From: Mesorhizobium sp. WSM3862
GTDB lineage: Bacteria; Pseudomonadota; Alphaproteobacteria; Rhizobiales; Rhizobiaceae
Reading direction: 5' to 3'
NCBI RefSeq assembly: GCF_002294985.1
Contig: NZ_NSGE01000003.1
Location: 558,001-622,000 of the forward strand
Length of the DNA: 64,000 nucleotides
Shown one piece after another: positions 17,439 to 27,689 of the stretch (positions within the stretch are counted from its first letter, which is position 1; each line of letters begins with the position of its first letter). The notes under the pieces are model-generated. The model did no database searches. It saw nothing but the letters and a program-made list of their open reading frames with translations, and was not told the origin of the DNA. The translations under genes and the position numbers were made by a program.

Positions 17439-18053
17439 ATGCAATCCAGGGAAGTGCCTTATTTCAGCCAGTGGGAATCGCCCGGCATGACTTTGCCGCT
17501 GTTGGCGGAGGGACCATCGGCTCTGCACCGCGACCCGCTGTGGCGCAATTCCGGCGCCGAAACGATTGAGGATTATGCACGCTGGGCCGTGAATGTCTGC
17601 GGCATGGCCTGCCTGAAGATGATCCTTGCCGCGCGCGGCGAAATTCATCCGACGCTTGAGCTCGCCCGCGCCTGCACGGCCTATGGCGGCTATGTCGTCA
17701 ATGAAGGCGACGGTACGATCAGGGGGCTGATCTACGAGCCCTTCGTCCGGTTCGTGCGCGAACGTTTCGGCCTGTTCGCCGAGACGGTGACGAATGTCGA
17801 TCCGGCCACGGTGCCCGGTCTTCTTTGCAAGTGGCGCTATTTCATCGCCTCGGTTCACCCAGGCATCCGCTGGCCCGAGCGCGAGCCGCCGTCGAAAGGC
17901 GGGCATCTGGTGCTGGTGACGGCCGCCTCGCCAGGCGAAATCCGCTTCCACAACCCTTCCGGACACGACAGGCAGAGCCAGGCGGACGTCACGCTGCCGC
18001 TCGCCAGTTTCGACCGCTTTTTCGCCCGGCGCGGCATCGCCGTCGGTTTCTGA
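17439..18053 (+). CDS. C39-like (papain-fold) cysteine peptidase family protein
   Basis: A 204-residue protein without a signal peptide or membrane segment. NVCGMACLKMIL (about residue 52) is a papain-type nucleophile motif. GGHLVLVTAAS (about 156) supplies the His, and FHNPSGHD (about 170) the third residue, matching C39_2-type domains (bacteriocin-leader-peptidase fold). GGAG lies 6 bases before ATG 17439. It is followed after 24 bp by a D-Ala-D-Ala ligase gene on the same strand, so the two are probably one operon. It could trim or hydrolyse a peptide made by the ligase, or be a peptide-processing enzyme unrelated to cell-wall synthesis. No substrate is known. Confidence 0.7.
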   Translation: MQSREVPYFSQWESPGMTLPLLAEGPSALHRDPLWRNSGAETIEDYARWAVNVCGMACLKMILAARGEIHPTLELARACTAYGGYVVNEGDGTIRGLIYEPFVRFVRERFGLFAETVTNVDPATVPGLLCKWRYFIASVHPGIRWPEREPPSKGGHLVLVTAASPGEIRFHNPSGHDRQSQADVTLPLASFDRFFARRGIAVGF

Positions 18054-18077
18054 TCCTCGAGCATTGTGGAGATGTCG

Positions 18078-19148
18078 ATGGCCGAAAAAAAACTGCGTAT
18101 TGGTGTGCTCTTTGGCGGGCGGTCCGCCGAGCACGACGTGTCGGTGCTTTCGGCGACCAATGTCATGGGCGCGCTGGAGCCGGCGAAATACGATGCCGTT
18201 CCGATCTTCGTCACCCGCGAAGGGCAATGGCTGCTCAGCCGCTTCGAGGACGGCGCGCTGGCGACACCGTCGAACGGACCGGAGGTCTGTCTGGTGCCCG
18301 GCGGCCATGGACGAATGCTGGCCGTTCCGGCCGAAGGGCCGACTTACGAGCTGCCCGCGTTCGACATTCTGTTTCCCGTCCTGCACGGTCTGCATGGCGA
18401 GGACGGCGCCGCGCAAGGACTGGCGGAGGTGGCGCGCGTGCCGCTTGCCGGCTGCGGCATTCTCGGTTCGGCCACGGCGCTTGACAAGGATATCGCCAAG
18501 CGGTTGCTGAGGGCGGCCGGCCTGCCCACGGCACGGTCCATCACCATCCTGCCCGCGGCCGCGCCTGGCTTCACGGAGATCGAGACGGCTCTCGGACTCC
18601 CGGTCTTCATCAAGCCGGCCCGCCAGGGCTCTTCCGTCGGCGTCAGCAAGGTCTCCGACGAAACGGGCTATCAGGCAGCGCTCGCCGAAGGCTTCAGGCA
18701 CGACGGCAAGCTGCTGGCGGAGGAATTCATCCGCGGCCGCGAGATCGAATGCAGCGTGCTTGAGGACACGGAAGGTGGCCTCTTCGTCTCCCGTCCCGGC
18801 GAGATCGTGCCGGCCGAAAGCCACGGCTTCTACAGCTATGACGCCAAATATATCGATAAGGATGGAGCAGCACTTAAGGTGCCCGCCGAATTGCCCGAGA
18901 CGATCGAAGGCGAGATCCGCGAGACGGCGGCGAAGGCGTTCCGCGCGCTGGGCTGCGACGCGATGGCGCGCGTCGACTTCTTCGTGAGACCGGACATGAC
19001 GTTCCTGATCAACGAGCTCAATACCATCCCGGGCTTCACCGACATCAGCATGTACGCCAAGGCGATGGCGGCAAGCGGCATCAGCTACCCGGAAGTCATC
19101 GACCGGCTGGTGGCGCATGGGCTGGCGCGTGCCGCCCGATCTACCTGA
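18078..19148 (+). CDS. ddl: D-alanine--D-alanine ligase (ATP-grasp)
   Basis: A 356-residue ATP-grasp ligase that joins two D-amino acids with ATP. Motifs: FGGRSAEHDVSVLSA at the N-terminus (substrate Glu and Ser), HGLHGEDGAAQGLAE near 104, KPARQGSSVGVSKV near 182, SYDAKYID near 254, and NELNTIPGFTDIS near 312 with the Mg-binding Glu/Asn. All catalytic positions look intact. GGAG lies 6 bases before ATG 18078. Unlike the main ddlB it is not in a division/cell-wall (mur-fts) cluster but paired with a C39-like gene. It may be a second Ddl or a ligase for another dipeptide. The gene ends at a shared hairpin at 19166-19189. Confidence 0.85.
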   Translation: MAEKKLRIGVLFGGRSAEHDVSVLSATNVMGALEPAKYDAVPIFVTREGQWLLSRFEDGALATPSNGPEVCLVPGGHGRMLAVPAEGPTYELPAFDILFPVLHGLHGEDGAAQGLAEVARVPLAGCGILGSATALDKDIAKRLLRAAGLPTARSITILPAAAPGFTEIETALGLPVFIKPARQGSSVGVSKVSDETGYQAALAEGFRHDGKLLAEEFIRGREIECSVLEDTEGGLFVSRPGEIVPAESHGFYSYDAKYIDKDGAALKVPAELPETIEGEIRETAAKAFRALGCDAMARVDFFVRPDMTFLINELNTIPGFTDISMYAKAMAASGISYPEVIDRLVAHGLARAARST

Positions 19149-19165
19149 GCGACTCCGGCAATAAA

Positions 19166-19189
19166 AAGAGCGGCCCGGGAGCCGCTCTT
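19166..19189 (-). terminator. Terminator between convergent genes
   Basis: AAGAGCGGC (19166-19174) and GCCGCTCTT (19181-19189) form a perfect 9-bp stem with a 6-base loop. On the minus strand it is followed by TTTTTAT, a good U-tract for the importer operon. It may also stop ddl transcription on the plus strand. Confidence 0.85.
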
Positions 19190-19208
19190 CTGCCTTCAGG
19201 CGCGTGGC

Positions 19209-20261
19209 CTACTTCGCGTTGGGGTTCGGCATCCAGGCCGGCATGGCCACATCGGCATGGGCGAACTGCGGCAGCTTGGCCGACAGGTCTTCCATGTTCT
19301 TGATGTCCTTGTCGATAAGTTCCTTCTGGGTGATCAGCGTCGGCGGCACGATGACGTTGTGGCCGGGATCCTCGCCGGCGAGCAGCTGCGCCAGCGCGCG
19401 CACCGAGACCTGGCCGACGACTGCCGGGTTGGTCGCGGCGGTGGCGGCCCAGGCGCTGTCCGGCTCGCGCATCGCGGCGATGTCGGACGTCGAGATGTCG
19501 GCCGAGTAGATCTTGATGCCCTTGTTGAGGCCGGCCTCGTCGACGGCGATCTTCACCCCCTTGGCGAACTCGTCGTAAGGCGCGAACATCACCTTGATGT
19601 CGGGATGCGCCTGCAGCACCGAGCGCGCCTGGTTGGCGACGGAATTGGCGATCGGATTGTCGAGCGTGCCGAACATGGCGACCTCGCTGATGCCGGAATG
19701 TTTCTTCTTCACGTCGACCCAGGTTTCGTTGCGGCGGTCGAGCGGGGCGATGCCGGCGACATAGACATAGCCGGCTTTCCAGGCGTCGCCATTGTCCTTG
19801 ACCGCCTGTTCGAGCGCGAGGCGCGCGAGATCGCGGTCGGACTGCTCGATCTGCGGGATCTTCGGGTTCTCGACATTGACGTCGAAGGCGACGACCTTGA
19901 TGCCCGCGTCGACGGCGCGCTGGGCGGCGTCCTTCATCGATTCCGTCAGGCCGTGCTGGATGATGATGCCCTGCACGCCGAGCGCGATCGCCTGGTCGAC
20001 CATGTCGGCCTGGAGCGCTGCGTCCTGGCGGCTGTCCAGCACGCGCAGATCGACGCCGAGCGCCTTGGCCTGCGCCTCGACGCCGGAGAGATAGGCCTGG
20101 AAGAAGTCACCGGTGGAGAGATAGCGCACCAGCGCGATCTTGACGCCCGGCTTGTCGAATGGCGCCGGACGGTCCGCCGCCAATGCTGTGCCCTGCATGA
20201 GCAGCGCCGCGCCCGCGAGGCCGAGTGCGGCCTTCCCTAAAAGTCTCCTTGTGATGCTCAC
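19209..20261 (-). CDS. Periplasmic sugar-binding protein of a ribose-type ABC importer
   Basis: A 350-residue substrate-binding protein of the RbsB/LsrB superfamily (Peripla_BP_4). The signal peptide is MSITRRLLGKAALGLAGAAL and what follows up to TALA, cut before ADRPAPFD. Family features are VKIALVRYLSTGDFFQAYL, DMVDQAIALGVQGIIIQHG and YVYVAGIAPLDRRNETW. It is the 3' gene of an ATPase-permease-binding protein operon that diverges from mtnK-mtnA. The ligand is not readable; by context I suggest 5-methylthioribose or another 5-modified pentose. Ribose, xylose or autoinducer-2 are alternatives. Confidence 0.87.
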   Translation of the reverse strand: MSITRRLLGKAALGLAGAALLMQGTALAADRPAPFDKPGVKIALVRYLSTGDFFQAYLSGVEAQAKALGVDLRVLDSRQDAALQADMVDQAIALGVQGIIIQHGLTESMKDAAQRAVDAGIKVVAFDVNVENPKIPQIEQSDRDLARLALEQAVKDNGDAWKAGYVYVAGIAPLDRRNETWVDVKKKHSGISEVAMFGTLDNPIANSVANQARSVLQAHPDIKVMFAPYDEFAKGVKIAVDEAGLNKGIKIYSADISTSDIAAMREPDSAWAATAATNPAVVGQVSVRALAQLLAGEDPGHNVIVPPTLITQKELIDKDIKNMEDLSAKLPQFAHADVAMPAWMPNPNAK

Positions 20262-20300
20262 TTCGTCTTCCTCCGTTTTGTTCTCGATGCCCGGTCGAAA

Positions 20301-21341
20301 CTATCTCTTGCCCCTGCCGGAAAGGGCGAAGGTGAAGACAAGGGCGACGACGAGAACTGCGCCCTTGACGAAATCCTGCGTGTAGTAAGGGGCGTTCATC
20401 ATCGTCAGGCCCTGCAGCAGGACGCCGACGAACACCGCGCCGACGGCCGTGCCGAAAGCGTTCGGCTTGGCGGCGCCGAGCACCGCGTAGCCGATAAGCG
20501 CCGCCGCTACTGCGTCGAGCAGCAAATTATTACCCGAGGCGATATCGCCGCGTCCAAGCCGGGCAGCGAGCAAAATCCCGCCGATCGAGGCAAAAACTCC
20601 CGAAATGACATAGGCCCAGATCTTGTATGCCTTGACAGGCGCGCCGGCCAGTTCGGCGGCGCGTTCGTTGCTGCCGACGGCATACATCATGCGGCCGAAG
20701 CGGGTGTATTCGAGGAAGAACCAGATGAGCGCGGCGAGCACGATGAGCACCACCACCGAGACCGGGATCAGGTTCGGAATGAAGAAGTCGATGCGGTGGC
20801 GGCCGAGCGCCAGGAAGGCTTCCGAGAACTTGCCGTTGGCGACCGAGCCGTCGGGCATCGTCATGCCGGTGGCGATCGAGCGGCCTTCGGTCGGAATGCG
20901 TTGCAGGCCGAGCAGCAGGAACATCATGCCGAGCGTCGCGAGCAGATCCGGCACGCGCATGTAGACGATGAGCCAGCCATTGATGAGGCCGACGACCGCG
21001 CCGATCACGAGGCAGGCGATGACGGCGACGACGGCGTTCTGCTCCAGCACAACCATGGCATAGGAAGCCGCCATCATGGCGCTGGTGGCGACCGAGCCGA
21101 TCGACAGATCGAAGCCGCCGACGACAAGTGTCGCGGTGACGCCGAGTGCCAGCACGCCGGTGATCGCGACCGACTGGAAGATGAAGACGGCGCTTTGCGG
21201 CGAGGCGAAGCCGTCGGCGGCGATCGCGAAATAGGCGATCAGCCCGATCAGCAGGATGATGAAACCATAGCCGATGGCATAGTCGCGCAATGTTATCGAA
21301 CGCCCCCGCGCTGCTGCCCTCTCCGCCAAACTGGAACTCAT
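20301..21341 (-). CDS. Ribose-type ABC importer permease (RbsC family)
   Basis: A 346-residue polytopic inner-membrane protein with about 8-10 hydrophobic helices. The first is GYGFIILLIGLIAYFAI (about residues 25-45). The conserved RbsC/BPD_transp_2 segment TATLVVGGFDLSIGSVATSA is near 78, and GRMMYAVGSNERAAELAG, typical of the family, is near 228. ATG 21341 is favoured (GGAG nine bases upstream, MSSSLAERAA); ATG 21368 would add nine residues with a poor RBS. It lies 33 bp after the ATPase gene and 39 bp before the binding-protein gene, clearly one operon. Confidence 0.88.
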   Translation of the reverse strand: MSSSLAERAAARGRSITLRDYAIGYGFIILLIGLIAYFAIAADGFASPQSAVFIFQSVAITGVLALGVTATLVVGGFDLSIGSVATSAMMAASYAMVVLEQNAVVAVIACLVIGAVVGLINGWLIVYMRVPDLLATLGMMFLLLGLQRIPTEGRSIATGMTMPDGSVANGKFSEAFLALGRHRIDFFIPNLIPVSVVVLIVLAALIWFFLEYTRFGRMMYAVGSNERAAELAGAPVKAYKIWAYVISGVFASIGGILLAARLGRGDIASGNNLLLDAVAAALIGYAVLGAAKPNAFGTAVGAVFVGVLLQGLTMMNAPYYTQDFVKGAVLVVALVFTFALSGRGKR

Positions 21342-21374
21342 GCCTGCACTCCAAGTCTCGTCATCCATACGATC

Positions 21375-22886
21375 TCACGCCGCGCTGGTGAGCGGCCCGC
21401 CGGCCACCTCAGCCAGCAGCCGATCGAGATCGATGTCATCGTTCCTGTGCTCGCCGACGATCGCGTGCTCCGACATCACCAGGATGCGGTCGGCGGTCTC
21501 CAGGGCCTCGTCGATCTCGGTGACGAAGAGCAGTGTGGCGCGGCCGTCGGGGCTCGCCCTGAGCTTGGTTGCGATGTCGCGCCGAGCCGAGATATCGACG
21601 CCCTGGAACGGCTCGTCGAGGATGAACAGGCGCGAGGCCTGCGACATCCAGCGCGCCACCATCACCTTCTGCTGGTTGCCGCCCGAAAGCGCGGAAAGCT
21701 CGTCCTTCTCGGAGCGGCAGACGATGCCGAGCTCGCCGATCTGGCGGCGTGCGGCAGCCCGCTCTGCCCGCTTCTTCATGACGCCGAAGCCGGACATGCG
21801 CTTGAGAAACGGCAGGCTGATGTTGCGTTCGATGTTGAAGCCGCCGACGATGCCGCTCATCGCGCGGTCCTTGGCCACAAGGAAGACGCCGGCAGCGATC
21901 GCGTCGCGCGCGGATCCCGGTGCGTAGGGCTTGCCGTCCATATGCATGGTGCCGGCGAGCGGCCTGCGCACGCCGAACAAAGTTTCGGCGAGCGCCGTCT
22001 TGCCGACGCCGACCAGGCCGGTGATCGCCACCACCTCCCCGGCGCCGAGCGTCATCGAGATCGGTCTGGCGCCGGGCGCCAGCTGCAGGCCTTGGGCGGT
22101 GAAGACCGCGCGCGCCGAGCTTCTGGCAATGACGCGGTCGAGCAGTATCTTGCGGCCGAGCATGGCGTTGACCGCGCCCTCATAGTCGAGCGGCTTCCGG
22201 TCGAAAACGCCGGAGACGACGCCGTCACGCATCGAGACGATGCGGTCTGCCAAGCGCCTGATGTCGGACATGCGATGCGAGATATAGAGGATCGCGACAC
22301 CCTGCCCGCGCAGCCTGTCGATCAGCGCAAACAGCCGGTCGGCCTCGGCGCTCGACAGCGAGGAGGTCGGCTCGTCGAGGATCAGCACTTTCGGCTGGTG
22401 CGCCATGGCGCGGGCAATCGCGACCATCTGACGATCGGCGAGCGGGAGGTCCGCGACGCGTGCCTTAAGATCGAGCGTAAGCCCCATGCGGTCGGCGACG
22501 GCCCTGGCTTCGACGCGGACATTGGCGGGCTTGAACAGCAGCGATGCGCCCTTGCCGCTCAGCCGGTCGAGCGTCAGGTTGGTGGCGACGTCGAGATCGG
22601 CGACAACGCCGTCATTGATGTTCTGATGAACGGTGACGACGCCGGCGCGGATCGCTTCTGCCGGCGAGCCGGGATCGAAGGCCTGGCCGGCGAGCCGCAT
22701 CGTGCCGCCGCCGCGCGCGTACACGCCGCTGACGATCTTGACCAAGGTGGATTTGCCGGCGCCGTTGGCGCCCATCAGCACGGTGACCTCGCCCGCATAG
22801 AGATCCAGCGCGATGCCGCCAAGCACCTCGTTCTGGCCGAAGGATTTCCTCAGGCCGTCCACACGGAACACGGCATCTGCGCCCAT
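21375..22886 (-). CDS. Ribose-type ABC importer, double-domain ATPase
   Basis: A 503-residue protein with two ABC domains, as in RbsA/MglA. Domain 1 has Walker A GANGAGKSTLVKI near 39, and Walker B PKVLILDEPTSSL near 165. Domain 2 (from about 250) has GLVGVGKTALAETLFG as its P-loop, the signature ALSGGNQQKVMVARW, and ASRLFILDEPFQGVD. Both P-loops look intact. AGGGAGGAA precedes ATG 22886. The gene starts 38 bp from the perfect inverted repeat at 22924-22952 and diverges from mtnK. Confidence 0.9.
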   Translation of the reverse strand: MGADAVFRVDGLRKSFGQNEVLGGIALDLYAGEVTVLMGANGAGKSTLVKIVSGVYARGGGTMRLAGQAFDPGSPAEAIRAGVVTVHQNINDGVVADLDVATNLTLDRLSGKGASLLFKPANVRVEARAVADRMGLTLDLKARVADLPLADRQMVAIARAMAHQPKVLILDEPTSSLSSAEADRLFALIDRLRGQGVAILYISHRMSDIRRLADRIVSMRDGVVSGVFDRKPLDYEGAVNAMLGRKILLDRVIARSSARAVFTAQGLQLAPGARPISMTLGAGEVVAITGLVGVGKTALAETLFGVRRPLAGTMHMDGKPYAPGSARDAIAAGVFLVAKDRAMSGIVGGFNIERNISLPFLKRMSGFGVMKKRAERAAARRQIGELGIVCRSEKDELSALSGGNQQKVMVARWMSQASRLFILDEPFQGVDISARRDIATKLRASPDGRATLLFVTEIDEALETADRILVMSEHAIVGEHRNDDIDLDRLLAEVAGGPLTSAA

Positions 22887-22923
22887 TCGTTCCTCCCTGA
22901 TCCATGACGCTATGGGCTCACTC

Positions 22924-22952
22924 GGCAATTGTCAACACGATTGACAATTGCC
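22924..22952. promoter_or_regulatory. Perfect 12+12 bp inverted repeat, probable operator of divergent importer and mtnKA operons
   Basis: GGCAATTGTCAA (22924-22935) and TTGACAATTGCC (22941-22952) are exact reverse complements with a 5-bp spacer. The site lies in the 137-bp divergent region between the ATPase gene and mtnK. The core TTGAC also gives promoter-like hexamers on both strands. The SorC-family protein at 14121 is the nearest candidate binder; a LacI- or GntR-type protein encoded elsewhere is also possible. Confidence 0.8.
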
Positions 22953-23023
22953 AGAGCGCTCCCTAGCTTGGCCCGGCCGCCGTGGCTCCGTTATCGTGGG
23001 ACACCACGCGCAGGAGGGAGAGG

Positions 23024-24288
23024 ATGACCGGGAAGTTCGAAGCATTGTCGGTGGAGACGCTGCCGAAGCGCCTCGGCGAGACCACGGCGCTGACCGAGCG
23101 CATTGGCAAGGACGCCGGCCACTGGAAAGTACGCGAGGTCGGCGACGGCAATCTGAACCTCGTTTTCATCGTCGAGGGCGACCAGGGCGCGGCGGTGGTC
23201 AAGCAGGCGCTGCCCTATGTGCGCCTGGTCGGCGACAGCTGGCCGCTGCCTTTGAAGCGCGCTTTCTTCGAGTATCACGCGCTGACGAGGCAACAGCGCC
23301 GAGCGCCAGGCTCGGTGCCGGCGATCTATTGTTTCGACGAGGACCAGGCGCTTATTGTCATGGAGTATCTGGCGCCGCCCTACATCATCCTGCGTCGCGC
23401 GCTGATCGACGGCCGCGAGCTGCCGAACATTGCGCGCGACATCGGCCTATTTATGGCCCGCACGCTGTTCCGCGGCTCGGACCTCTCAATGCCGACAAAA
23501 GAGCGCAAGGCCGATCTCGCGCTGTTCGCCGACAATGTCGAGCTCTGCGACATCACCGAGAACCTGGTGTTCTCCGATCCCTATTTCGACGCCGAGATGA
23601 ACCGGCACACCAGCCCGCAGCTCGACCGCCTGGTGGCCGAATTGCGCGCCGACCGCGACCTCAAGGTCGAGGCGCAGCGGCTGAAGCACCTCTTCGCCGC
23701 CAATGCCGAAACACTGCTGCATGGCGACCTGCATTCCGGTTCGATCATGGTGACCGACACCGAGACCCGGATGATCGATCCGGAATTCGCCTTCTACGGC
23801 CCGATCGCCTTCGACGTCGGCATGCTGCTCGCCAATTTCTGGATGGCCTTCTTCTCGCAGCGCGGCCATGAGCAGAAAGGTAGCCGGGATTCGATGCGCG
23901 CCTACCTGCTTAAGGTCACGGCCGAGAGCTGGGCGGTGTTCCGCGCCGAGTTTTCGCATTTGTGGCGAACCGAGCGCACCGGCATCCTCTACCAGAAGAG
24001 CCTGTTCGAGGATCAGGGCGACCTGCTCGGTTCCGAACAGGCGCTCGACCACATGCTTTCCGGCATCTGGACCGACCTGCTCGGCTTCGCCGGCATCGAG
24101 GTGCACCGGCGTATCCTCGGTCTCGCCCACAATGCCGATTTCGAGACCATTGCCGACGCAGACCTTCGCGCCAAATGTGAAGCAAAGGCGCTGCGCTTCG
24201 GCCGCCACATCGCCGTGAACCGGCGTGAGATCCACAGCATCGACGAGGTCAACGCATTGGCCGCGCTGGTCGAACAGGAGAAGAGCCT

Positions 24289-24292
<4 letters not shown>
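23024..24292 (+). CDS. mtnK: S-methyl-5-thioribose kinase
   Basis: A 422-residue kinase of the aminoglycoside-phosphotransferase/protein-kinase fold that makes 5-methylthioribose-1-phosphate from 5-methylthioribose and ATP. Motifs: [16 protein letters not shown] (Gly-rich loop, about residue 37), [12 protein letters not shown] near 113, [14 protein letters not shown] (catalytic Asp, about 232) and [17 protein letters not shown] (metal Asp, about 250). AGGAGGGAG precedes ATG 23024. The stop overlaps the mtnA start by 4 bases, so the two are coupled. The perfect operator lies 72 bp upstream. Methionine salvage is the usual role, but none of mtnB, mtnC, mtnD or mtnE is in the window. Confidence 0.9.
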
Positions 24293-25540
<1,248 letters not shown>

Positions 25541-25641
25541 GCTCGACTCGGGCCGGATTTCAGCCCTGCAACAAGAATTGCGGCCGAAAGGGCTTCAAAA
25601 GATTGCGGTAGGTCAGAAATCGGGCCAGAAGCAACGGGGCC

Positions 25642-25657
25642 GGCCGCCCGGGCGGCC
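25642..25657. other. 16-bp GC palindrome upstream of fba
   Basis: GGCCGCCCGGGCGGCC is a perfect palindrome followed by TTTT, 42 bp before the fba start. It could act as a weak terminator for mtnKA or as a protein-binding site. Confidence 0.35.
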
Positions 25658-25698
25658 TTTTCAAACACGGGCTCGAACCAGATACGGGAGACTATTCG

Positions 25699-26763
25699 TT
25701 GGCTCGCATCACACTGAGACAATTGCTCGACCATGCCGCCGAACAAGGCTATGGCGTGCCTGCCTTCAACATGAACAACATGGAACAAGGCCTCGCCATC
25801 ATGGAGGCGGCCGAGGAGACCAAGTCGCCGGTCATCCTCCAGGCGAGCCGCGGGGCGCGCGCCTACGCCAATGATGTGGTGCTGGCCAAGCTGATCGACG
25901 CGCTGGTCGAGATCCACCCCGACATTCCGGTCTGCATGCATCTCGACCACGGCAACAACGAAGCGACCTGCGTCACCGCGATCCAGTACGGCTTCACCTC
26001 GGTCATGATGGACGGTTCGCTGAAGGAAGACGGCAAGTCGCCGGCCGACTACGCCTATAATTCAGGCATCACGCGCCGCGTCGTCGATATGGCGCATTGG
26101 GGCGGTGTCTCGGTGGAAGGCGAGATCGGCGTGCTCGGCTCGCTGGAGAGCGGCGGCGGCGAGCAGGAGGATGGCCACGGCGTCGAAGGCGCCATCAGCC
26201 ACGATCAGTTGCTTACAGACCCTGTGCAGGCCGAGCAGTTCGTGCGCGACACCCATGTCGATGCGCTCGCGGTGGCTATGGGCACCAGCCACGGCGCCTA
26301 CAAATTCTCGCGCAAGCCGGATGGCGCGGTGCTGGCGATGAACGTGATCGAGGAGATCCATCGCCGCCTGCCCAATATGCATCTGGTCATGCATGGCTCG
26401 TCATCGGTGCCGGAGGAGCTGCAGGAGATCATCAACAAATATGGCGGCCAGATGAAGCCGACCTGGGGCGTGCCGGTGGAAGAGATCCAGCGCGGCATCA
26501 AGCACGGCGTGCGCAAGATCAACATCGACACCGATAACCGCATGGCGCTGACCGGCGCGATCCGCAAGGTGCTGACCGAGAACCCTTCCGAGTTCGATCC
26601 GCGCAAATATCTGACGCCGGCCATGGCGGCGATGAAGAAGCTCTGCAAGGAACGCTTCGAGCAGTTCGGCACAGCCGGCAACGCGCCGAAGATCAAGCCG
26701 ATCCCGTTGTCGGAAATGGCCAAGCGTTACAAGGCCGGCAGCCTCGACCCGAAGTTCGGCTGA
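25699..26763 (+). CDS. fba: Class II fructose-bisphosphate aldolase, Calvin-cycle subtype
   Basis: A 354-residue zinc aldolase that interconverts fructose-1,6-bisphosphate with DHAP and glyceraldehyde-3-phosphate. Motifs: [14 protein letters not shown] near residue 17, zinc-ligand [14 protein letters not shown] near 77, [18 protein letters not shown] [13 protein letters not shown] near 192, VMHGSSSVP near 231 and [12 protein letters not shown] near 273. The start is TTG 25699 with GGGAG upstream; no nearby ATG fits. It stands alone between mtnA and a strong hairpin at 26772-26804. DHAP released by the aldolase proposed for the upstream cluster would enter central metabolism through this enzyme, but the gene is probably constitutive housekeeping. 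Confidence 0.92.
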   Translation: MARITLRQLLDHAAEQGYGVPAFNMNNMEQGLAIMEAAEETKSPVILQASRGARAYANDVVLAKLIDALVEIHPDIPVCMHLDHGNNEATCVTAIQYGFTSVMMDGSLKEDGKSPADYAYNSGITRRVVDMAHWGGVSVEGEIGVLGSLESGGGEQEDGHGVEGAISHDQLLTDPVQAEQFVRDTHVDALAVAMGTSHGAYKFSRKPDGAVLAMNVIEEIHRRLPNMHLVMHGSSSVPEELQEIINKYGGQMKPTWGVPVEEIQRGIKHGVRKINIDTDNRMALTGAIRKVLTENPSEFDPRKYLTPAMAAMKKLCKERFEQFGTAGNAPKIKPIPLSEMAKRYKAGSLDPKFG

Positions 26764-26771
26764 GCCACCTC

Positions 26772-26804
26772 CTCCCGCGACCGGGTTCCAGCCGGTCGCG
26801 GGAG
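26772..26804 (+). terminator. Terminator hairpin after fba
   Basis: CTCCCGCGACCGG (26772-26784) pairs perfectly with CCGGTCGCGGGAG (26792-26804) across a 7-base loop, 9 bp after the fba stop. There is no T-tract. Confidence 0.75.
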
Positions 26805-26940
26805 CACGCCCGCCCTCCCACGGCACCAGTCCCGCGGAACCTCACGTCATCGGCATTGGCCAAGGAACCATCCATGGCCGAGCTTAGTTGAACTGTCCTG
26901 ACGCAATGGAGGGTGCGCCGACCGGCGTCGCCGACGGGAA

Positions 26941-27666
26941 ATGCTCGAGCCGCTCTGCTGCGACATGCCGCTTCATCCGACATGGCCGGATCTCGTTGCG
27001 CGGCTGTTGCTGACGCTGGTCGCGGGCTTCCTCATCGGCTTGAATCGCGAAGCGCGCGGCCATTCCGCCGGCCTGCGGACGACCATCCTGGTCGGCCTCG
27101 CGGCGTGCGTCGCCATGGTCCAGGCCAACATGCTGCTCGACGTTGCCGGCAAGGGACCGGACTCATTCGTGCGCATGGATGTGCTGCGCTTTGCGCTCGG
27201 CGTGCTCACCGGCGTCGGCTTCATCGGCGGCGGCGCCATCCTCAGGCGCGGCGATCTCGTCACCGGAGTGACCACCGCCGCCACCATGTGGATCATGACG
27301 ATGATCGGGCTGGCCTTCGGCGGCGGCCAGTTCGGCCTCGGCGCGATTGCTACAGCATTGACGCTGGTGACGCTGCAGGCCCTGAAGTGGGTCGATCTCA
27401 AGATCCCGCGCGACCATAAGGCGATCCTTGCGGTCGCATGGCCGAAGACAGCCCCGCCCGACCTCCAGGAGATCGTACGGCCGCTCGGATACGATGCCCG
27501 CTTCGTTGGCATGGAGCACGATGCCGACCGCGACCGCTTCGTGTTTTCCTTCCAAGTCAAATGGCGGCAGCCAGATGCAGTCGAGCCGTCAACTGAGGTG
27601 CTGGCGCTGGTCGGCCAACACTGTGAGATCGAGCGGTTTGAATTGATCAGCGAGAAAGCGCCCTGA
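26941..27666 (+). CDS. MgtC/SapB-family membrane protein
   Basis: A 241-residue membrane protein with about five helices: LVARLLLTLVAGFLIGLNRE, TILVGLAACVAMVQANML, ALGVLTGVGFIGGGAILRRG, TTAATMWIMTMIGLAFGGG and LGAIATALTLVTLQAL. The GLNRE...GLRTTILVG and TGVGFIGGG motifs are diagnostic of MgtC/SapB. The soluble C-terminal part (about 165-241) is ACT-like in position. MgtC proteins are linked to Mg-limitation survival and F-ATPase modulation in pathogens; the role here is unknown. ATG 26941 has a poor RBS, and ATG 26965 is an alternative start. It converges with the VWA gene, ending 23 bp from its 3' end. Confidence 0.85.
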   Translation: MLEPLCCDMPLHPTWPDLVARLLLTLVAGFLIGLNREARGHSAGLRTTILVGLAACVAMVQANMLLDVAGKGPDSFVRMDVLRFALGVLTGVGFIGGGAILRRGDLVTGVTTAATMWIMTMIGLAFGGGQFGLGAIATALTLVTLQALKWVDLKIPRDHKAILAVAWPKTAPPDLQEIVRPLGYDARFVGMEHDADRDRFVFSFQVKWRQPDAVEPSTEVLALVGQHCEIERFELISEKAP

Positions 27667-27689
27667 TCAGCGTCGGAAGGGTGGCGAAG

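Noticed and set aside
20796..22907. Open frame of 703 codons on the plus strand
   Set aside because: It is antisense to the importer permease and ATPase genes and has only shadow composition.
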